Part shown: positions 1 through 12,397 of the stretch, in pieces
Position numbering within the stretch: the stretch's first letter is position 1
How the letters are laid out: the number at the start of each line of letters is the position of its first letter
From: Polynucleobacter necessarius
GTDB taxonomy: Bacteria > Pseudomonadota > Gammaproteobacteria > Burkholderiales > Burkholderiaceae
Length of the DNA: 64,000 bases
NCBI RefSeq assembly: GCF_900095175.1
Contig: NZ_LT606946.1
Span: forward strand, 1,829,417 to 1,893,416
Reading direction: 5' to 3'
Notes under the pieces: generated by a model
Database searches by the model: none
Told to the model about the DNA's origin: nothing
Seen by the model: only the letters and a program-made list of their open reading frames with translations
Position numbers and translations under genes: made by a program

Positions 1-203
1 TGAAGGCAATCGAGGCTGCAAAAAAAATGGGGATCAAAATTATTGCCCTGACTGGTAATGGCGGCGGAAAAATTGCAAGCTTGCTAGACGCCGATGACAT
101 TCATTTGTGCGCACCCTCCACTCGCACTGCACGCATTCAAGAAACGCATTTAGTTTTGCTTCACGCGCTATGTGATGGTGTAGACCATCTCTTGCTTGAT
201 TAA
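1..203 (+). CDS. SIS-domain protein, DiaA/GmhA-like (3' end only)
   Basis: The last 66 codons of a sugar-isomerase (SIS) domain protein run in from the left edge and end at a TAA. The stretch reads KIIALTGNGGGKIASLL, the glycine-rich phosphosugar-binding segment of the GmhA/DiaA family, followed by the usual C-terminal helix RIQETHLVLLHALCDGVDHLL. In proteobacteria this family is either phosphoheptose isomerase (LPS heptose synthesis) or DiaA, a DnaA-binding initiation factor. The next gene is a DolP-like BON lipoprotein, as in the yraN-diaA-dolP order of E. coli, which favours DiaA. The N-terminal half lies outside the window, so catalytic residues cannot be checked. Confidence 0.8.
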   Translation, partial: KAIEAAKKMGIKIIALTGNGGGKIASLLDADDIHLCAPSTRTARIQETHLVLLHALCDGVDHLLLD

Positions 204-230
204 TAGCCTCACCAATTAGAAAGTTCTTAC

Positions 231-878
231 ATGAGAAATACGCTCACCATCAAACTGTTTGCTGCGATTTTGATTTCATCATTCTTATCTGGATGTGGAG
301 TGTTAGCCGTTGGTGGTGTTGTAGCGGGCGCGAGTGTCATGGCTGACCGTCGTACGCCAGCTGTGCAGGCAATTGATAAGGGCATTGAACTCGAAGCTGG
401 GAACGCTCTGGCTAAGCGCTATGGCGACGATGCACACATCAATGTGACTTCATTTAATCAAAAGGTATTGTTGACCGGTGAAGCGAAAGATGCCGATATT
501 AAAGGCCAGGCTGGCGCTTATGTAAAGGCTATGAAGAACGTACGTTCCGTCTTTAATGAATTGATCATTGGGCCAAATAGCACTTATACGGCTCGCGCAA
601 ACGATACATTCCTCGAATCCAAAATCAAAACACAAATGATTTTTACAGACAAGTTGCCATTCAACTCCATGGCGATTGTTGCTGAAGGTAGCAGTGTTTA
701 TTTGATGGGAATTTTGACGCAGAATGAGGCAGCGATTGCTAAGAAAGTAGCAAGCAATGCTGATGGCGTAAAAGAGGTTTACGCCTACTTCGATATTATT
801 TCTGAGGCAGAAAAAGTGCGCTTAGAAAAACAAGGTAAGGCCGACGAGTCTCAGCCTAACTCCGCTCCAAATCAGTAA
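231..878 (+). CDS. dolP: BON-domain outer-membrane lipoprotein (DolP/YraP-like)
   Basis: A 215-residue lipoprotein. Residues 1-22 form a signal peptide ending in the lipobox LSGC, so Cys22 should be lipidated. Two BON domains follow, roughly residues 45-115 and 120-195, each with the alternating strand/helix pattern and conserved Gly/Val positions (NVRSVFNELIIG; DGVKEVYAYFDII). The sequence VMADRRTPAVQAIDKGIELEAG after the lipobox resembles the linker of E. coli DolP, a division-site lipoprotein that supports outer-membrane integrity. It starts 27 bases after the SIS gene and is followed at once by the cytochrome gene, so co-transcription is likely. The tail is hydrophilic and Ser/Asn/Gln-rich. 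Confidence 0.85.
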   Translation: MRNTLTIKLFAAILISSFLSGCGVLAVGGVVAGASVMADRRTPAVQAIDKGIELEAGNALAKRYGDDAHINVTSFNQKVLLTGEAKDADIKGQAGAYVKAMKNVRSVFNELIIGPNSTYTARANDTFLESKIKTQMIFTDKLPFNSMAIVAEGSSVYLMGILTQNEAAIAKKVASNADGVKEVYAYFDIISEAEKVRLEKQGKADESQPNSAPNQ

Positions 879-883
879 GTAGT

Positions 884-1255
884 TTGGTAGTGGTCCGCCA
901 AAAATTATTTTTGAGATCAGGCGTGAAATTTTTTTTGCTTGCCACCCTCCTTTCACTTTTTTCTGTTGGTGCGCGCGCTACTGCAGATGATGCAAAGGCA
1001 CTCGCACTTGCAAAACAAAGTGCTTGCTTAGGGTGCCATGCAATAGATAAAAAAATTGTGGGGCCAAGCTTTCAGGCGATTGCAAAAAAATATGCGAACG
1101 ATCCTAGCGCAATAGTGTTTTTAAAAAACAAAATTATTAAAGGCGGTTCGGGATCTTGGGGTGTTGTGCCTATGCCAGCAAATGCGAAGTTAAGCGATGT
1201 CGATGTATCCTTGCTGACAACTTGGATTTTGCGCGGAGCACCTCGCGCAAATTAA
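884..1255 (+). CDS. Small class I cytochrome c
   Basis: A periplasmic mono-haem cytochrome c of about 85 mature residues. The haem-binding motif is CLGCH, the distal methionine is probably the Met in VPMPAN, and the conserved segment VGPSFQAIAKKY is present. A hydrophobic signal segment (KFFLLATLLSLFSV) ends near GARA. The start is not settled: no ATG exists, and TTG (listed here), GTG six bases later or GTG at position 923 are all in frame. The latter two also leave a usable signal peptide. It lies 5 bases after dolP, and its stop codon overlaps the stop of the converging GNAT pseudogene. It resembles cytochrome c-551/c5-type electron carriers; the partner oxidase is unknown. Confidence 0.8.
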   Translation: MVVVRQKLFLRSGVKFFLLATLLSLFSVGARATADDAKALALAKQSACLGCHAIDKKIVGPSFQAIAKKYANDPSAIVFLKNKIIKGGSGSWGVVPMPANAKLSDVDVSLLTTWILRGAPRAN

Positions 1256-1910
1256 GTTGGGCGAACGACAGGCTTCCCTAGCAACCAAGACCAGGCATCA
1301 TTTGAGCGCTTAAAATTTTCTTTCAGCGCATAGTCAAAGTCACCCCATTGCTCATTGGCGGCTTCTTCAACAATCGTCCCTGGATTTGCAGGCGGCAGTT
1401 TCAAGTAAGCATCTGCATCGCCATATGCATATTCAACGCGCATTCCAGCCTTTTGAGCGAGCCGCATCATCGCTTTATGTTTGCTAGGCAGTGCACAAAC
1501 AAGGTTTCGATACGAGTATTGCGTGAGTGCACTGAAGCGCGTGCTAGCAATGCTGTGCCAATGCCCATTCCACGTCCGGCTGGAAGCGCGGATACGCCAA
1601 ATTCCGCGGCCCGCGGCTGATCTTTGATCTTTGGTAAATAGGCCAAATGCGCCATGCCAATCAGGTTTAGTTCAGAATCAAAGCTATCAAAAACGGTATC
1701 TCTATTAAAATCTAGCCCATCTACATAGTGATGAATGACCTCATCAGGCGTCTAGGTGCCAAAGCGTAGACGGCGATCCTCTTCATTTAATAGCAAAAGA
1801 TGACTCAATATCTCACCCTTGTGTCCGGCATGTAATTCACGAACAGGAACAACCGAGCTAGCCGTATATGGCTTGCTAGGTAAGTGATTGGTCGCTAATT
1901 TATGGTGCAT
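1252..1910 (-). pseudogene. GNAT-family acetyltransferase, nonsense + frameshift
   Basis: The reverse strand encodes a recognisable GNAT N-acetyltransferase in pieces. From the ATG at 1910 the reading frame runs 52 codons (ending NEEDRRLRFGT) and meets an in-frame TAG at 1752-1754. The same frame then continues through TPDEVIHHYVDGLDF and the acetyl-CoA-binding loop GRGMGIGTALL, and fails near 1480-1487. There one base is missing: adding it joins VHCL to SKHKAMMRLAQKAGMRVEY in the next frame, the usual GNAT C-terminal motif. The last part ends with LLGKPVVRPT and a TAA. Two independent lesions make a functional product very unlikely. Full length would be about 219 residues; the substrate is unknown. 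Confidence 0.85.
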
Positions 1911-2162
1911 TGCAGTATCTTAGCAGAAATCACCAAAATTTTCAGGGTTTTCCCTAGGTATATGCCATTTTCGGGAGGAGGAAGAGGGAAATGGGTAAAA
2001 ACTGCGGGTATACCACCACTTTTTTATACCTTATCCATAAAAATACGTAAATTATGAAAAAAGTTCAAAATATTTTCAATCTCTATCCCATTGTTTTTAA
2101 TGGATTTATTTCAAAAGTAAGAAAAAACTTCGCATTTTGAGAGAAAAAGACTACGAAAGGTG
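1911..2162. other. A/T-rich region upstream of the rrn promoter
   Basis: No gene is visible between the GNAT remnant and the rrn promoter. The last 130 bases are strongly A/T-rich with phased A and T runs, directly abutting the -35 box. This is what an rRNA UP element and Fis-binding region usually look like, but no specific Fis site was identified. Confidence 0.45.
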
Positions 2163-2191
2163 TTGACAGACCCAAATACGTGAGATACAGT
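2163..2191 (+). promoter_or_regulatory. rrn operon promoter
   Basis: A perfect -35 box TTGACA is followed after 17 bases by the -10 box TACAGT. It lies about 215 bases before the 16S 5' end, downstream of an A/T-rich tract and upstream of a boxA-like site. This is the expected geometry of a sigma-70 rRNA promoter. No second tandem promoter was seen. Confidence 0.8.
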
Positions 2192-2237
2192 CTCATCTCT
2201 CTGCTGAATGTTTTTAAGAAATACCAAACAAGTCAGC

Positions 2238-2250
2238 CCTCTTTAAAAAT
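2238..2250 (+). promoter_or_regulatory. boxA antitermination site, rrn leader
   Basis: CCTCTTTAAAAAT matches the core of the rRNA boxA element (consensus TGCTCTTTAACA), which binds NusB/S10 on the nascent rRNA. It sits in the leader between promoter and 16S, and a second copy occurs before the 23S gene. Confidence 0.6.
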
Positions 2251-2405
2251 TAGTCAACCGATAATTGTGGGTACTAAGTGAAAGCATCAAGTCCTTCGGG
2301 ACAGATGTAAATAAATAGTACTCATAGACAGTAAAAAGATTTGGTTTTATTACCAAGTCAATTTCTTGAATGAGTGCGACGATCCGCAAGGATCACAGGA
2401 ATTGA

Positions 2406-3939
<1,534 letters not shown>

Positions 3940-3994
3940 GAGAAAGATGCTGGAGCTCTAGTGCCCACACTTATCGGTTGACAATAAAAGCCAC

Positions 3995-4071
3995 GGGTCT
4001 GTAGCTCAGCTGGTTAGAGCACTGTGTTGATAACGCAGGGGTCGTAGGTTCAAGTCCTACCAGACCCACCA
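3995..4071 (+). tRNA. tRNA-Ile (GAT)
   Basis: A full cloverleaf of 77 bases with acceptor GGGTCTG/CAGACCC, discriminator A and an encoded CCA. The anticodon loop is TTGATAA with anticodon GAT. First of the two tRNAs in the 16S-23S spacer, matured from the rrn transcript. Confidence 0.95.
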
Positions 4072-4101
4072 CCAGCCAGAAACAAGACTTAGTGGGACGT
4101 T

Positions 4102-4177
4102 GGGGGATTAGCTCAGCTGGGAGAGCGCCTGCTTTGCAAGCAGGGGGTCGTCGGTTCGATCCCGTCATCCTCCACCA
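4102..4177 (+). tRNA. tRNA-Ala (TGC)
   Basis: A 76-base cloverleaf with acceptor GGGGGAT/ATCCTCC (one G-U pair), discriminator A and encoded CCA. The anticodon loop TTTGCAA carries TGC. Second spacer tRNA, 30 bases after tRNA-Ile. The Ile-Ala pair is the usual proteobacterial spacer content. Confidence 0.95.
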
Positions 4178-4234
4178 TCATCTAAATAGCAAAACTAAAC
4201 GAACATTTAATCGTTTAGTTTTGCCATTTATGGC

Positions 4235-4248
4235 TGTTCTTTAAAAAT
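4235..4248 (+). promoter_or_regulatory. boxA-like site, 16S-23S spacer
   Basis: TGTTCTTTAAAAAT in the spacer downstream of tRNA-Ala and about 200 bases before 23S matches the boxA core. It should renew the antitermination complex before the 23S gene. Confidence 0.55.
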
Positions 4249-4442
4249 TTGAGTAAGCAAAGTGTTAAATGTTTCTTTGAGAGGATATTTGACAATGTAA
4301 TAAGGGTAAAGATTGAATCATCAATCAGTAATACAAACGAGTTTTACCAAGTTCTTAACAAAGTACTTACAGTTTGGATTACGGCAAACATGTCAGAAGT
4401 AGAAGTAAACCTGTAACAGGTACTAGCAATGGTGCTCGTTAT

Positions 4443-7318
<2,876 letters not shown>

Positions 7319-7424
7319 ATAACCAGCACTATTGTGTTGGATGTTTGCCAGATTTAATCTGCATCCTTATTACATGCTTACTCAAATAGAGTTGTTGATG
7401 ATTTATCAGCAACTCGACCCTCTA

Positions 7425-7541
7425 CGCCCGGTGACCATAGCAAGTTGGAACCACTCCTTCCCATCCCGAACAGGACAGTGAAACGACTTTACGCCGATGA
7501 TAGTGCGGATTACCCGTGTGAAAGTAGGTAACTGCCGGGCA
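7425..7541 (+). rRNA. rrf: 5S ribosomal RNA
   Basis: About 116 bases bounded by the terminal stem GCCCGG...GCCGGGC, with the conserved CCATCCCGAACAG loop region and GAAAGTAGGTAACTGCC. It lies about 105 bases after 23S and is followed within 10 bases by the operon terminator. Confidence 0.93.
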
Positions 7542-7550
7542 CCAATGCGA

Positions 7551-7581
7551 CGCCCAGACCCTCTTAGGTCTGGGCGTTTTT
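7551..7581 (+). terminator. rrn operon intrinsic terminator
   Basis: A perfect 10-bp stem (CGCCCAGACC / GGTCTGGGCG) with a six-base loop is followed by five T residues. It lies immediately after 5S and separates the rrn operon from the tRNA-tuf unit. Confidence 0.95.
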
Positions 7582-7612
7582 ACTTGTGCAAAGCGTTTTG
7601 AGGTTTTAGAGA

Positions 7613-7641
7613 TTGACAGAAACTCCATTTGGAGTCAGAAT
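7613..7641 (+). promoter_or_regulatory. Promoter of the tRNA-Tyr/Gly/Thr-tuf unit
   Basis: A perfect TTGACA -35 box, 17-base spacer and CAGAAT -10 box (4 of 6 matches) lie 12 bases before tRNA-Tyr. The spacer holds a 6-bp inverted repeat, ACTCCA-TT-TGGAGT, exactly between the two boxes. No closer promoter match was seen between the rrn terminator and the tRNA. Confidence 0.6.
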
Positions 7642-7652
7642 ATTGGGTTCGC

Positions 7653-7737
7653 GGAGGGGTGTCCGAGCGGCTAAAGGAGGCAGACTGTAAATCTGTTGGC
7701 TATGCCTACGTAGGTTCGAATCCTACCCCCTCCACCA
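7653..7737 (+). tRNA. tRNA-Tyr (GTA)
   Basis: An 85-base tRNA with acceptor GGAGGGG/CCCCTCC, an encoded CCA and a long variable arm as expected for bacterial Tyr. Anticodon loop CTGTAAA gives GTA. First gene of the tRNA cluster preceding tuf. Confidence 0.95.
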
Positions 7738-7742
7738 GATGT

Positions 7743-7816
7743 GCGGGATTAGTTTAATGGTAAAACAGCAGATTTCCAATCTTCGGTCAAGAGTTCGATT
7801 CTCTTATCCCGCTCCA
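7743..7816 (+). tRNA. tRNA-Gly (TCC)
   Basis: A 74-base tRNA with acceptor GCGGGAT/ATCCCGC, discriminator T and encoded CCA. The anticodon loop TTTCCAA carries TCC. The anticodon stem as read (GCAGA with TCTTC) has a C-U mismatch at the second pair from the outer end; all other stems pair. Five bases separate it from tRNA-Tyr, so both probably come from one transcript. Confidence 0.93.
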
Positions 7817-7837
7817 GTATTAATAGTATTTGTATTT

Positions 7838-7912
<75 letters not shown>

Positions 7913-7955
7913 TGGAAAATTTTAATTTCGTGTGTTGGTTTAAGAGTTAACTAAG

Positions 7956-9162
7956 GGCAGACAAAAAAATGGCAAAAGAAAAGTTTGAGCGGACAAAACC
8001 GCACGTAAACGTTGGTACAATCGGTCACGTTGACCACGGTAAAACCACATTGACAGCAGCTATCGCAACCGTGCTTTCAAAAGCATTTGGTGGCGAAGCA
8101 AAAGCATACGATCAGATCGATGCTGCTCCAGAAGAAAAAGCACGCGGTATTACTATTAATACAGCACACGTTGAGTATGAGACTGCGAATCGTCACTACG
8201 CACACGTGGATTGCCCAGGACATGCTGACTACGTTAAGAACATGATTACTGGTGCTGCTCAGATGGACGGCGCTATTTTGGTTTGCTCTGCAGCTGACGG
8301 CCCAATGCCACAAACTCGTGAGCACATCCTCTTGGCGCGCCAAGTTGGTGTTCCATACATCATCGTGTTCTTGAACAAGTGCGACATGGTGGATGACGCT
8401 GAGTTGTTAGAACTCGTAGAAATGGAAGTTCGTGAGCTTCTATCTAAGTACGACTTCCCAGGCGATGACACACCAATCATTCAAGGTTCTGCTAAGTTAG
8501 CACTTGAAGGCGACGAAGGCCCATTGGGTAAAGAAGCCATCATGAAGTTGGCTGAAGCACTTGACTCATACATCCCAACTCCAGAGCGTGCTGTTGACGG
8601 TGCGTTCTTGATGCCAGTAGAGGACGTGCTCTCTATCTCCGGTCGCGGTACTGTTGTTACAGGCCGTATCGAGCGCGGTATCGTTAAAGTTGGTGAAGAG
8701 ATTGAAATTATCGGTATCAAGCCAACACTCAAGACAACTTGTACTGGTGTTGAAATGTTCCGCAAATTGCTCGACCAAGGTCAAGCAGGCGATAACGTTG
8801 GTATCTTGTTACGCGGTACAAAACGTGAAGAAGTTGAGCGCGGCCAAGTATTGGCTAAGCCAGGTTCAATCACCCCACATACTCACTTTACAGCCGAGGT
8901 TTACATCTTGGGTAAAGATGAAGGTGGTCGTCATACTCCATTCTTTAACAACTATCGTCCACAGTTCTACTTCCGTACAACGGACGTAACTGGTTCAATC
9001 GAGTTGCCAAAAGACAAAGAAATGGTAATGCCTGGTGATAACGTGACTATTACCGTAAAACTCATCGCTCCAATCGCGATGGAAGAAGGTTTACGTTTTG
9101 CGATCCGTGAAGGTGGCCGTACTGTTGGCGCCGGCGTGGTTGCAAAGATTTTGGCTTAATAG
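7956..9162 (+). repeat. EF-Tu gene repeat, copy 1
   Basis: By eye this 1,207-base block is base-for-base identical to the block at 24661-25867, from the GGCAGAC leader six bases after a divergent tract to three bases past the stop codon. Flanks outside the block differ completely. Identity in every frame, including silent sites, indicates recent gene conversion. Confidence 0.9.
7969..9159 (+). CDS. tuf: Elongation factor Tu, copy 1
   Basis: A 396-residue translation GTPase that delivers aminoacyl-tRNA to the ribosomal A site. G1 GHVDHGKTT lies near residues 19-27, the switch motif RGITIN near 59-64, G3 DCPGHADY near 81-88 and G4 NKCD near 136-139. Domains II and III (from about residue 205) are complete. 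Length is normal for proteobacteria. Unusually for a protein gene it sits between tRNA genes (Tyr-Gly-Thr upstream, Trp downstream) and is probably transcribed with them, the tRNAs being cut out. The protein is identical to the second copy. Confidence 0.99.
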   Translation: MAKEKFERTKPHVNVGTIGHVDHGKTTLTAAIATVLSKAFGGEAKAYDQIDAAPEEKARGITINTAHVEYETANRHYAHVDCPGHADYVKNMITGAAQMDGAILVCSAADGPMPQTREHILLARQVGVPYIIVFLNKCDMVDDAELLELVEMEVRELLSKYDFPGDDTPIIQGSAKLALEGDEGPLGKEAIMKLAEALDSYIPTPERAVDGAFLMPVEDVLSISGRGTVVTGRIERGIVKVGEEIEIIGIKPTLKTTCTGVEMFRKLLDQGQAGDNVGILLRGTKREEVERGQVLAKPGSITPHTHFTAEVYILGKDEGGRHTPFFNNYRPQFYFRTTDVTGSIELPKDKEMVMPGDNVTITVKLIAPIAMEEGLRFAIREGGRTVGAGVVAKILA

Positions 9163-9171
9163 TTTTAATAA

Positions 9172-9247
9172 AGGGGTGTAGCTCAATTGGCAGAGCGTTG
9201 GTCTCCAAAACCAAAGGTTGGGGGTTCGATGCCCTTCGCCCCTGCCA
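9172..9247 (+). tRNA. tRNA-Trp (CCA)
   Basis: A 76-base cloverleaf with acceptor AGGGGTG/CGCCCCT, discriminator G and encoded CCA. The anticodon loop CTCCAAA carries CCA. It lies between tuf and secE, as in other proteobacteria. Confidence 0.96.
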
Positions 9248-9267
9248 CGATTTGAACTGAAAGTAAT

Positions 9268-9645
9268 ATGTCTCAACATACAGCAAGTCATACCGAAGAA
9301 AAAAGCAGCTGGGTCTCTGGGCTCGCTGCTTTACTAGTCGTTGCAGCGTTAGTTCTTTACTACACGCTGGCCGATCAATCGATATTGATTCGTTTGGCTG
9401 TTTTGTTTGGCGGAATTGCTGTTGCAGTTTTGATTGTGGCGATGTCGGCAGATGGGCGTCGTTTTATCGCCTATGCAAAAGACTCTTGGTATGAAGTAAA
9501 AAAGGTTGTTTGGCCGACTCGTAAAGAGACGACTCAGATGACTCTAGTCGTATTTGGCTTTGTTGTGATCATGTCCCTGTTTTTGTGGATTGCAGACAAA
9601 TTAATTGAATGGCTAGTTTTTTCAGTCTTCCTAGGCTGGAAGTGA
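9268..9645 (+). CDS. secE: Preprotein translocase subunit SecE
   Basis: A 125-residue inner-membrane protein with three predicted transmembrane segments (about residues 16-36, 42-60 and 91-115), the long proteobacterial form. The conserved cytoplasmic amphipathic helix and hinge YEVKKVVWPTRKET precede the last segment. SecE clamps SecY (encoded in this window at 35605) to form the protein-conducting channel. The gene follows tRNA-Trp by 20 bases and precedes nusG by 7, the standard secE-nusG pair. Confidence 0.96.
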   Translation: MSQHTASHTEEKSSWVSGLAALLVVAALVLYYTLADQSILIRLAVLFGGIAVAVLIVAMSADGRRFIAYAKDSWYEVKKVVWPTRKETTQMTLVVFGFVVIMSLFLWIADKLIEWLVFSVFLGWK

Positions 9646-9652
9646 GTAAAAA

Positions 9653-10228
9653 ATGATTGATACTGAATTGGTTTCAAATAATCCACAGGCTACCGGCAAT
9701 ATGCGTTGGTATGTGATTCATGCATATTCAGGCATGGAAAAAAGCGTTAAAAGAGGTCTTGAGGAGCGTATTGCACGCTCTGGAATGCCAGAGAAATTTG
9801 GATGCATCTTGGTCCCATCCGAAGAGGTTGTAGAAATCAAGTCTGGCACTAAGTCAGTTTCTGAGCGCCGCTTCTTCCCCGGCTATGTACTAATTGAGAT
9901 GGAAATGACTGACGAGAGCTGGCATTTGGTGAAAAATACGCCAAAAGTGACCGGTTTCGTTGGTGGTGTAAGAAGCCGACCAAGCCCGATTTCTACGGCT
10001 GAAGTGACCAAAATCATGGATCAAATGCAGGCTGGGGTTGATAAACCTAAGCCTAAGACCTTGTTTGAGGTGGGCGAGATGGTTCGCGTTAAAGAAGGTC
10101 CATTCACAGATTTCAACGGAAACGTCGAAAAAGTGAACTACGAGAAGTCAAGATTGCGCGTTTCTGTTACAATTTTTGGCCGCGGTACCCCAGTTGAGCT
10201 GGGGTTCGGGCAAGTAGAAAAGATGTAA
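9653..10228 (+). CDS. nusG: Transcription antitermination factor NusG
   Basis: A 191-residue protein that binds RNA polymerase, suppresses pausing and couples transcription to Rho or the ribosome. The NGN domain starts at [15 protein letters not shown] and includes [12 protein letters not shown], and the C-terminal KOW domain has [21 protein letters not shown]. About 17 extra residues precede the conserved core. An internal ATG at the MRWYV position is possible, but the upstream ATG is kept for its tight spacing to secE. Full length for the family. Confidence 0.97.
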   Translation: MIDTELVSNNPQATGNMRWYVIHAYSGMEKSVKRGLEERIARSGMPEKFGCILVPSEEVVEIKSGTKSVSERRFFPGYVLIEMEMTDESWHLVKNTPKVTGFVGGVRSRPSPISTAEVTKIMDQMQAGVDKPKPKTLFEVGEMVRVKEGPFTDFNGNVEKVNYEKSRLRVSVTIFGRGTPVELGFGQVEKM

Positions 10229-10382
10229 AAAACACCCAATTTAGGGGGTTTAGTAGCAAAAGTAGTGGTTTTAAGTGGTTAGCAATAACCGAGGAGCGGA
10301 TCTAGAAAGCCAAAAACTAGTAAAGCGTTTACTCAACAGCGGTCTTTCCTAATGAGGTTAGGCGCGCTTTTAGGAGCAATCA

Positions 10383-10814
10383 ATGGCAAAGAAGATCATT
10401 GGCTTTATCAAGCTGCAGATCCCTGCAGGTAAAGCAAATCCATCACCCCCCGTAGGTCCAGCATTGGGTCAACGCGGCCTTAATATTATGGAATTCTGTA
10501 AGGCGTTTAATGCTCAAACTCAGAGCATGGAACCTGGCCTTCCAATTCCAGTCGTGATTACAGCGTTTGCTGATAAGAGCTTCACTTTCATCATGAAGAC
10601 TCCTCCAGCAGCCATCATGATTAAGAAGGCCGCAAAGATCGAAAAAGGATCACCACGTCCGCATACCGATAAGGTAGGCAAAATTACACGTGCTCAAGCA
10701 GAAGAAATTGCTAAAGCAAAAATGCCAGATTTGACAGCTGCTGATATGGACGCTGCTGTAAGAACTATCGCTGGTAGCGCCCGTTCCATGGGCATCACAG
10801 TGGAAGGCCTCTAA
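10383..10814 (+). CDS. rplK: Ribosomal protein uL11
   Basis: A 143-residue protein that binds the GTPase-associated centre of 23S rRNA. The N-terminal domain has the proline-rich [14 protein letters not shown] helix contacted by release factors and stringent factor RelA, and the RNA-binding C-terminal domain has [17 protein letters not shown] lies 7 bases before the ATG. The 154-base gap from nusG contains a small GGTTA-gcaa-TAACC hairpin but no clear terminator. It is followed 2 bases later by rplA. In E. coli this pair is autoregulated by L1; the site was not identified here. Confidence 0.98.
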   Translation: MAKKIIGFIKLQIPAGKANPSPPVGPALGQRGLNIMEFCKAFNAQTQSMEPGLPIPVVITAFADKSFTFIMKTPPAAIMIKKAAKIEKGSPRPHTDKVGKITRAQAEEIAKAKMPDLTAADMDAAVRTIAGSARSMGITVEGL

Positions 10815-10816
10815 TC

Positions 10817-11518
10817 ATGACTAAGTTATCTAAGCGTTTAAAGGCGATTGAATCTAAAGTAGATCGCAATAAGTTTTATACATTAGAAGATGCATTGAAC
10901 CTAGTTAAAGAATGTGCAACTGCGAAGTTCGATGAATCTATCGACGTTGCAGTTCGGTTGGGTATTGATGCGAAGAAATCTGACCAAGTTGTGCGTGGCG
11001 CAGTTGTGCTCCCAGCCGGTACAGGTAAGCATGTTCGTATAGCGGTATTTGCACAAGGCGAAAAAGCTGAACAAGCTAAAGCAGCTGGTGCTGAGATCGT
11101 TGGCATGGAAGACCTCGCTGACCAAATTAAGAGCGGCAAAATCGATTTCGATATTTTGATCGCATCCCCAGACACAATGAAGATTGTTGGTACTTTAGGT
11201 CAAGTATTGGGCCCACGTGGTTTGATGCCGAATCCAAAAGTGGGAACTGTTACTCCTGACGTTGCTACTGCAGTTAAGAATGCAAAAGCAGGTCAAGTGC
11301 AATTCCGTGTGGACAAAGCCGGTATCGTGCACGCAAGCATTGGCCGTCGTTCATTCGAACCAGCTGCATTGAAATCAAACTTGCTCGCATTGCTTGAGGC
11401 TTTGAACAAAGCTAAGCCACCTGCATCTAAGGGCATTTATTTAAAGAAGGTTGCCGTAAGCAGCACCATGGGTGCAGGCGTACGTGTAGACCAAGCATCG
11501 ATACAGGCTGCTCAGTAA
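10817..11518 (+). CDS. rplA: Ribosomal protein uL1
   Basis: A 233-residue two-domain protein forming the mobile L1 stalk that guides E-site tRNA out of the ribosome. The signature region with [15 protein letters not shown] lies near residues 130-145 and the domain II insertion precedes it. In many bacteria L1 also represses its own rplKA mRNA. Full length; the start codon is 2 bases after the rplK stop. Confidence 0.98.
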   Translation: MTKLSKRLKAIESKVDRNKFYTLEDALNLVKECATAKFDESIDVAVRLGIDAKKSDQVVRGAVVLPAGTGKHVRIAVFAQGEKAEQAKAAGAEIVGMEDLADQIKSGKIDFDILIASPDTMKIVGTLGQVLGPRGLMPNPKVGTVTPDVATAVKNAKAGQVQFRVDKAGIVHASIGRRSFEPAALKSNLLALLEALNKAKPPASKGIYLKKVAVSSTMGAGVRVDQASIQAAQ

Positions 11519-11642
11519 TTAGCCTGTAGCAAAAAGAACTTTGGGTCGACTCCCGCTCTTTGAGTGAGAGTCGAACATCAAAGACCGTTGGTGAATTATT
11601 TGCTTACTCAGAACTAATTCTTAATCGTTACGAAAGTAATAG

Positions 11643-11708
11643 CCAGCGCAGATGGCGACCCTGAAAAGATTTCACAAGATTTCCTTGTGACAAATGATCA
11701 GACGCTGG
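11643..11708 (+). promoter_or_regulatory. Putative L10-type mRNA leader structure
   Basis: A base-paired domain in the rplA-rplJ gap: an outer stem CCAGCG/CGCTGG encloses an inner 7-bp hairpin TCACAAG-atttc-CTTGTGA and an asymmetric single-stranded region. This matches in position and general shape the L10-leader that binds the L10-(L12)4 complex upstream of rplJ in many bacteria. Assignment rests on position and pairing read by eye; no covariance search was run. Confidence 0.55.
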
Positions 11709-11717
11709 TGTGTAACC

Positions 11718-11742
11718 CCAACTGGAAACAGTTGGTTTTTTT
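11718..11742 (+). terminator. Intrinsic terminator/attenuator in the rplJ leader
   Basis: A perfect 7-bp stem CCAACTG/CAGTTGG with a GAAA loop runs straight into seven T residues, immediately before the rplJ Shine-Dalgarno AGGAG and 12 bases before its GTG start. A terminator in this place cannot end the preceding gene usefully, because rplA stops 200 bases earlier. It is best explained as an attenuator working with the leader domain just upstream. Confidence 0.8.
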
Positions 11743-11754
11743 AGGAGTTAAACC

Positions 11755-12363
11755 GTGCCTTTGAATGTACAAGACAAAAAAGCGATTGTTGCTGATGTCG
11801 GCGCTCAATTGGCTGGAGCTCAAACAGTCGTGCTCGCTGAATACCGTGGTATTCCAGTAGAGCAGTTGACAAAGCTACGTGCTAGCGCACGTGACCAAGG
11901 TGTATATCTTCGCGTTTTGAAGAACACATTGGCACGCCGTGCTGCACAAGGCACACAGTTTGAGCCTCTTGCTGATTCGATGGTTGGCCCCTTGATCTAT
12001 GGCATCTCTGCTGATCCGATTGCTTCGGCAAAAGTATTGCAGAACTTTGCTAAGACTCAAGACAAGCTAGTCATTACTGCTGGCTTATATAGCGGCAAGT
12101 TGTTAGACGTTGCGGGCGTTAAAGCTCTTGCAACAATTCCAAGCCGCGACGAGTTGTTATCTCAGTTGTTAGGTGTGATGTTGGCACCAGTATCTGCGAT
12201 GGCTCGCGTATTGGGCGCAGTAGCAGCGCAAAAATCAGCCGGAGCACCTACTCCAGTTGCAGCACCTGTAGTTGAAGCAGCAGCCTCAGAAGCAGTCGCT
12301 GAGCCTGAAGCCGCAGCCCCAGAAGCTGGAACAGAAACACCGCAAACCCCTGCCGCTGAATAA
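11755..12363 (+). CDS. rplJ: Ribosomal protein uL10
   Basis: A 202-residue protein that anchors L7/L12 dimers to the ribosomal stalk. The N-terminal rRNA-binding domain includes [18 protein letters not shown], and the helix alpha-8 region that binds L12 follows residue 130. From about residue 165 it carries an Ala/Pro/Glu-rich low-complexity tail that makes it about 30 residues longer than most homologues. It starts with GTG preceded by AGGAG. Expression is probably controlled by the upstream leader and attenuator. rplL follows 34 bases later. Confidence 0.97.
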   Translation: MPLNVQDKKAIVADVGAQLAGAQTVVLAEYRGIPVEQLTKLRASARDQGVYLRVLKNTLARRAAQGTQFEPLADSMVGPLIYGISADPIASAKVLQNFAKTQDKLVITAGLYSGKLLDVAGVKALATIPSRDELLSQLLGVMLAPVSAMARVLGAVAAQKSAGAPTPVAAPVVEAAASEAVAEPEAAAPEAGTETPQTPAAE

Positions 12364-12397
12364 GCGCAGATTAACTATTAAGTATTAGGAGCTAAAA

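Noticed and set aside
8077..8784. Reverse-strand frames inside tuf, repeated in the second copy
   Set aside because: They are shadows of EF-Tu coding sequence and duplicate only because tuf is duplicated.
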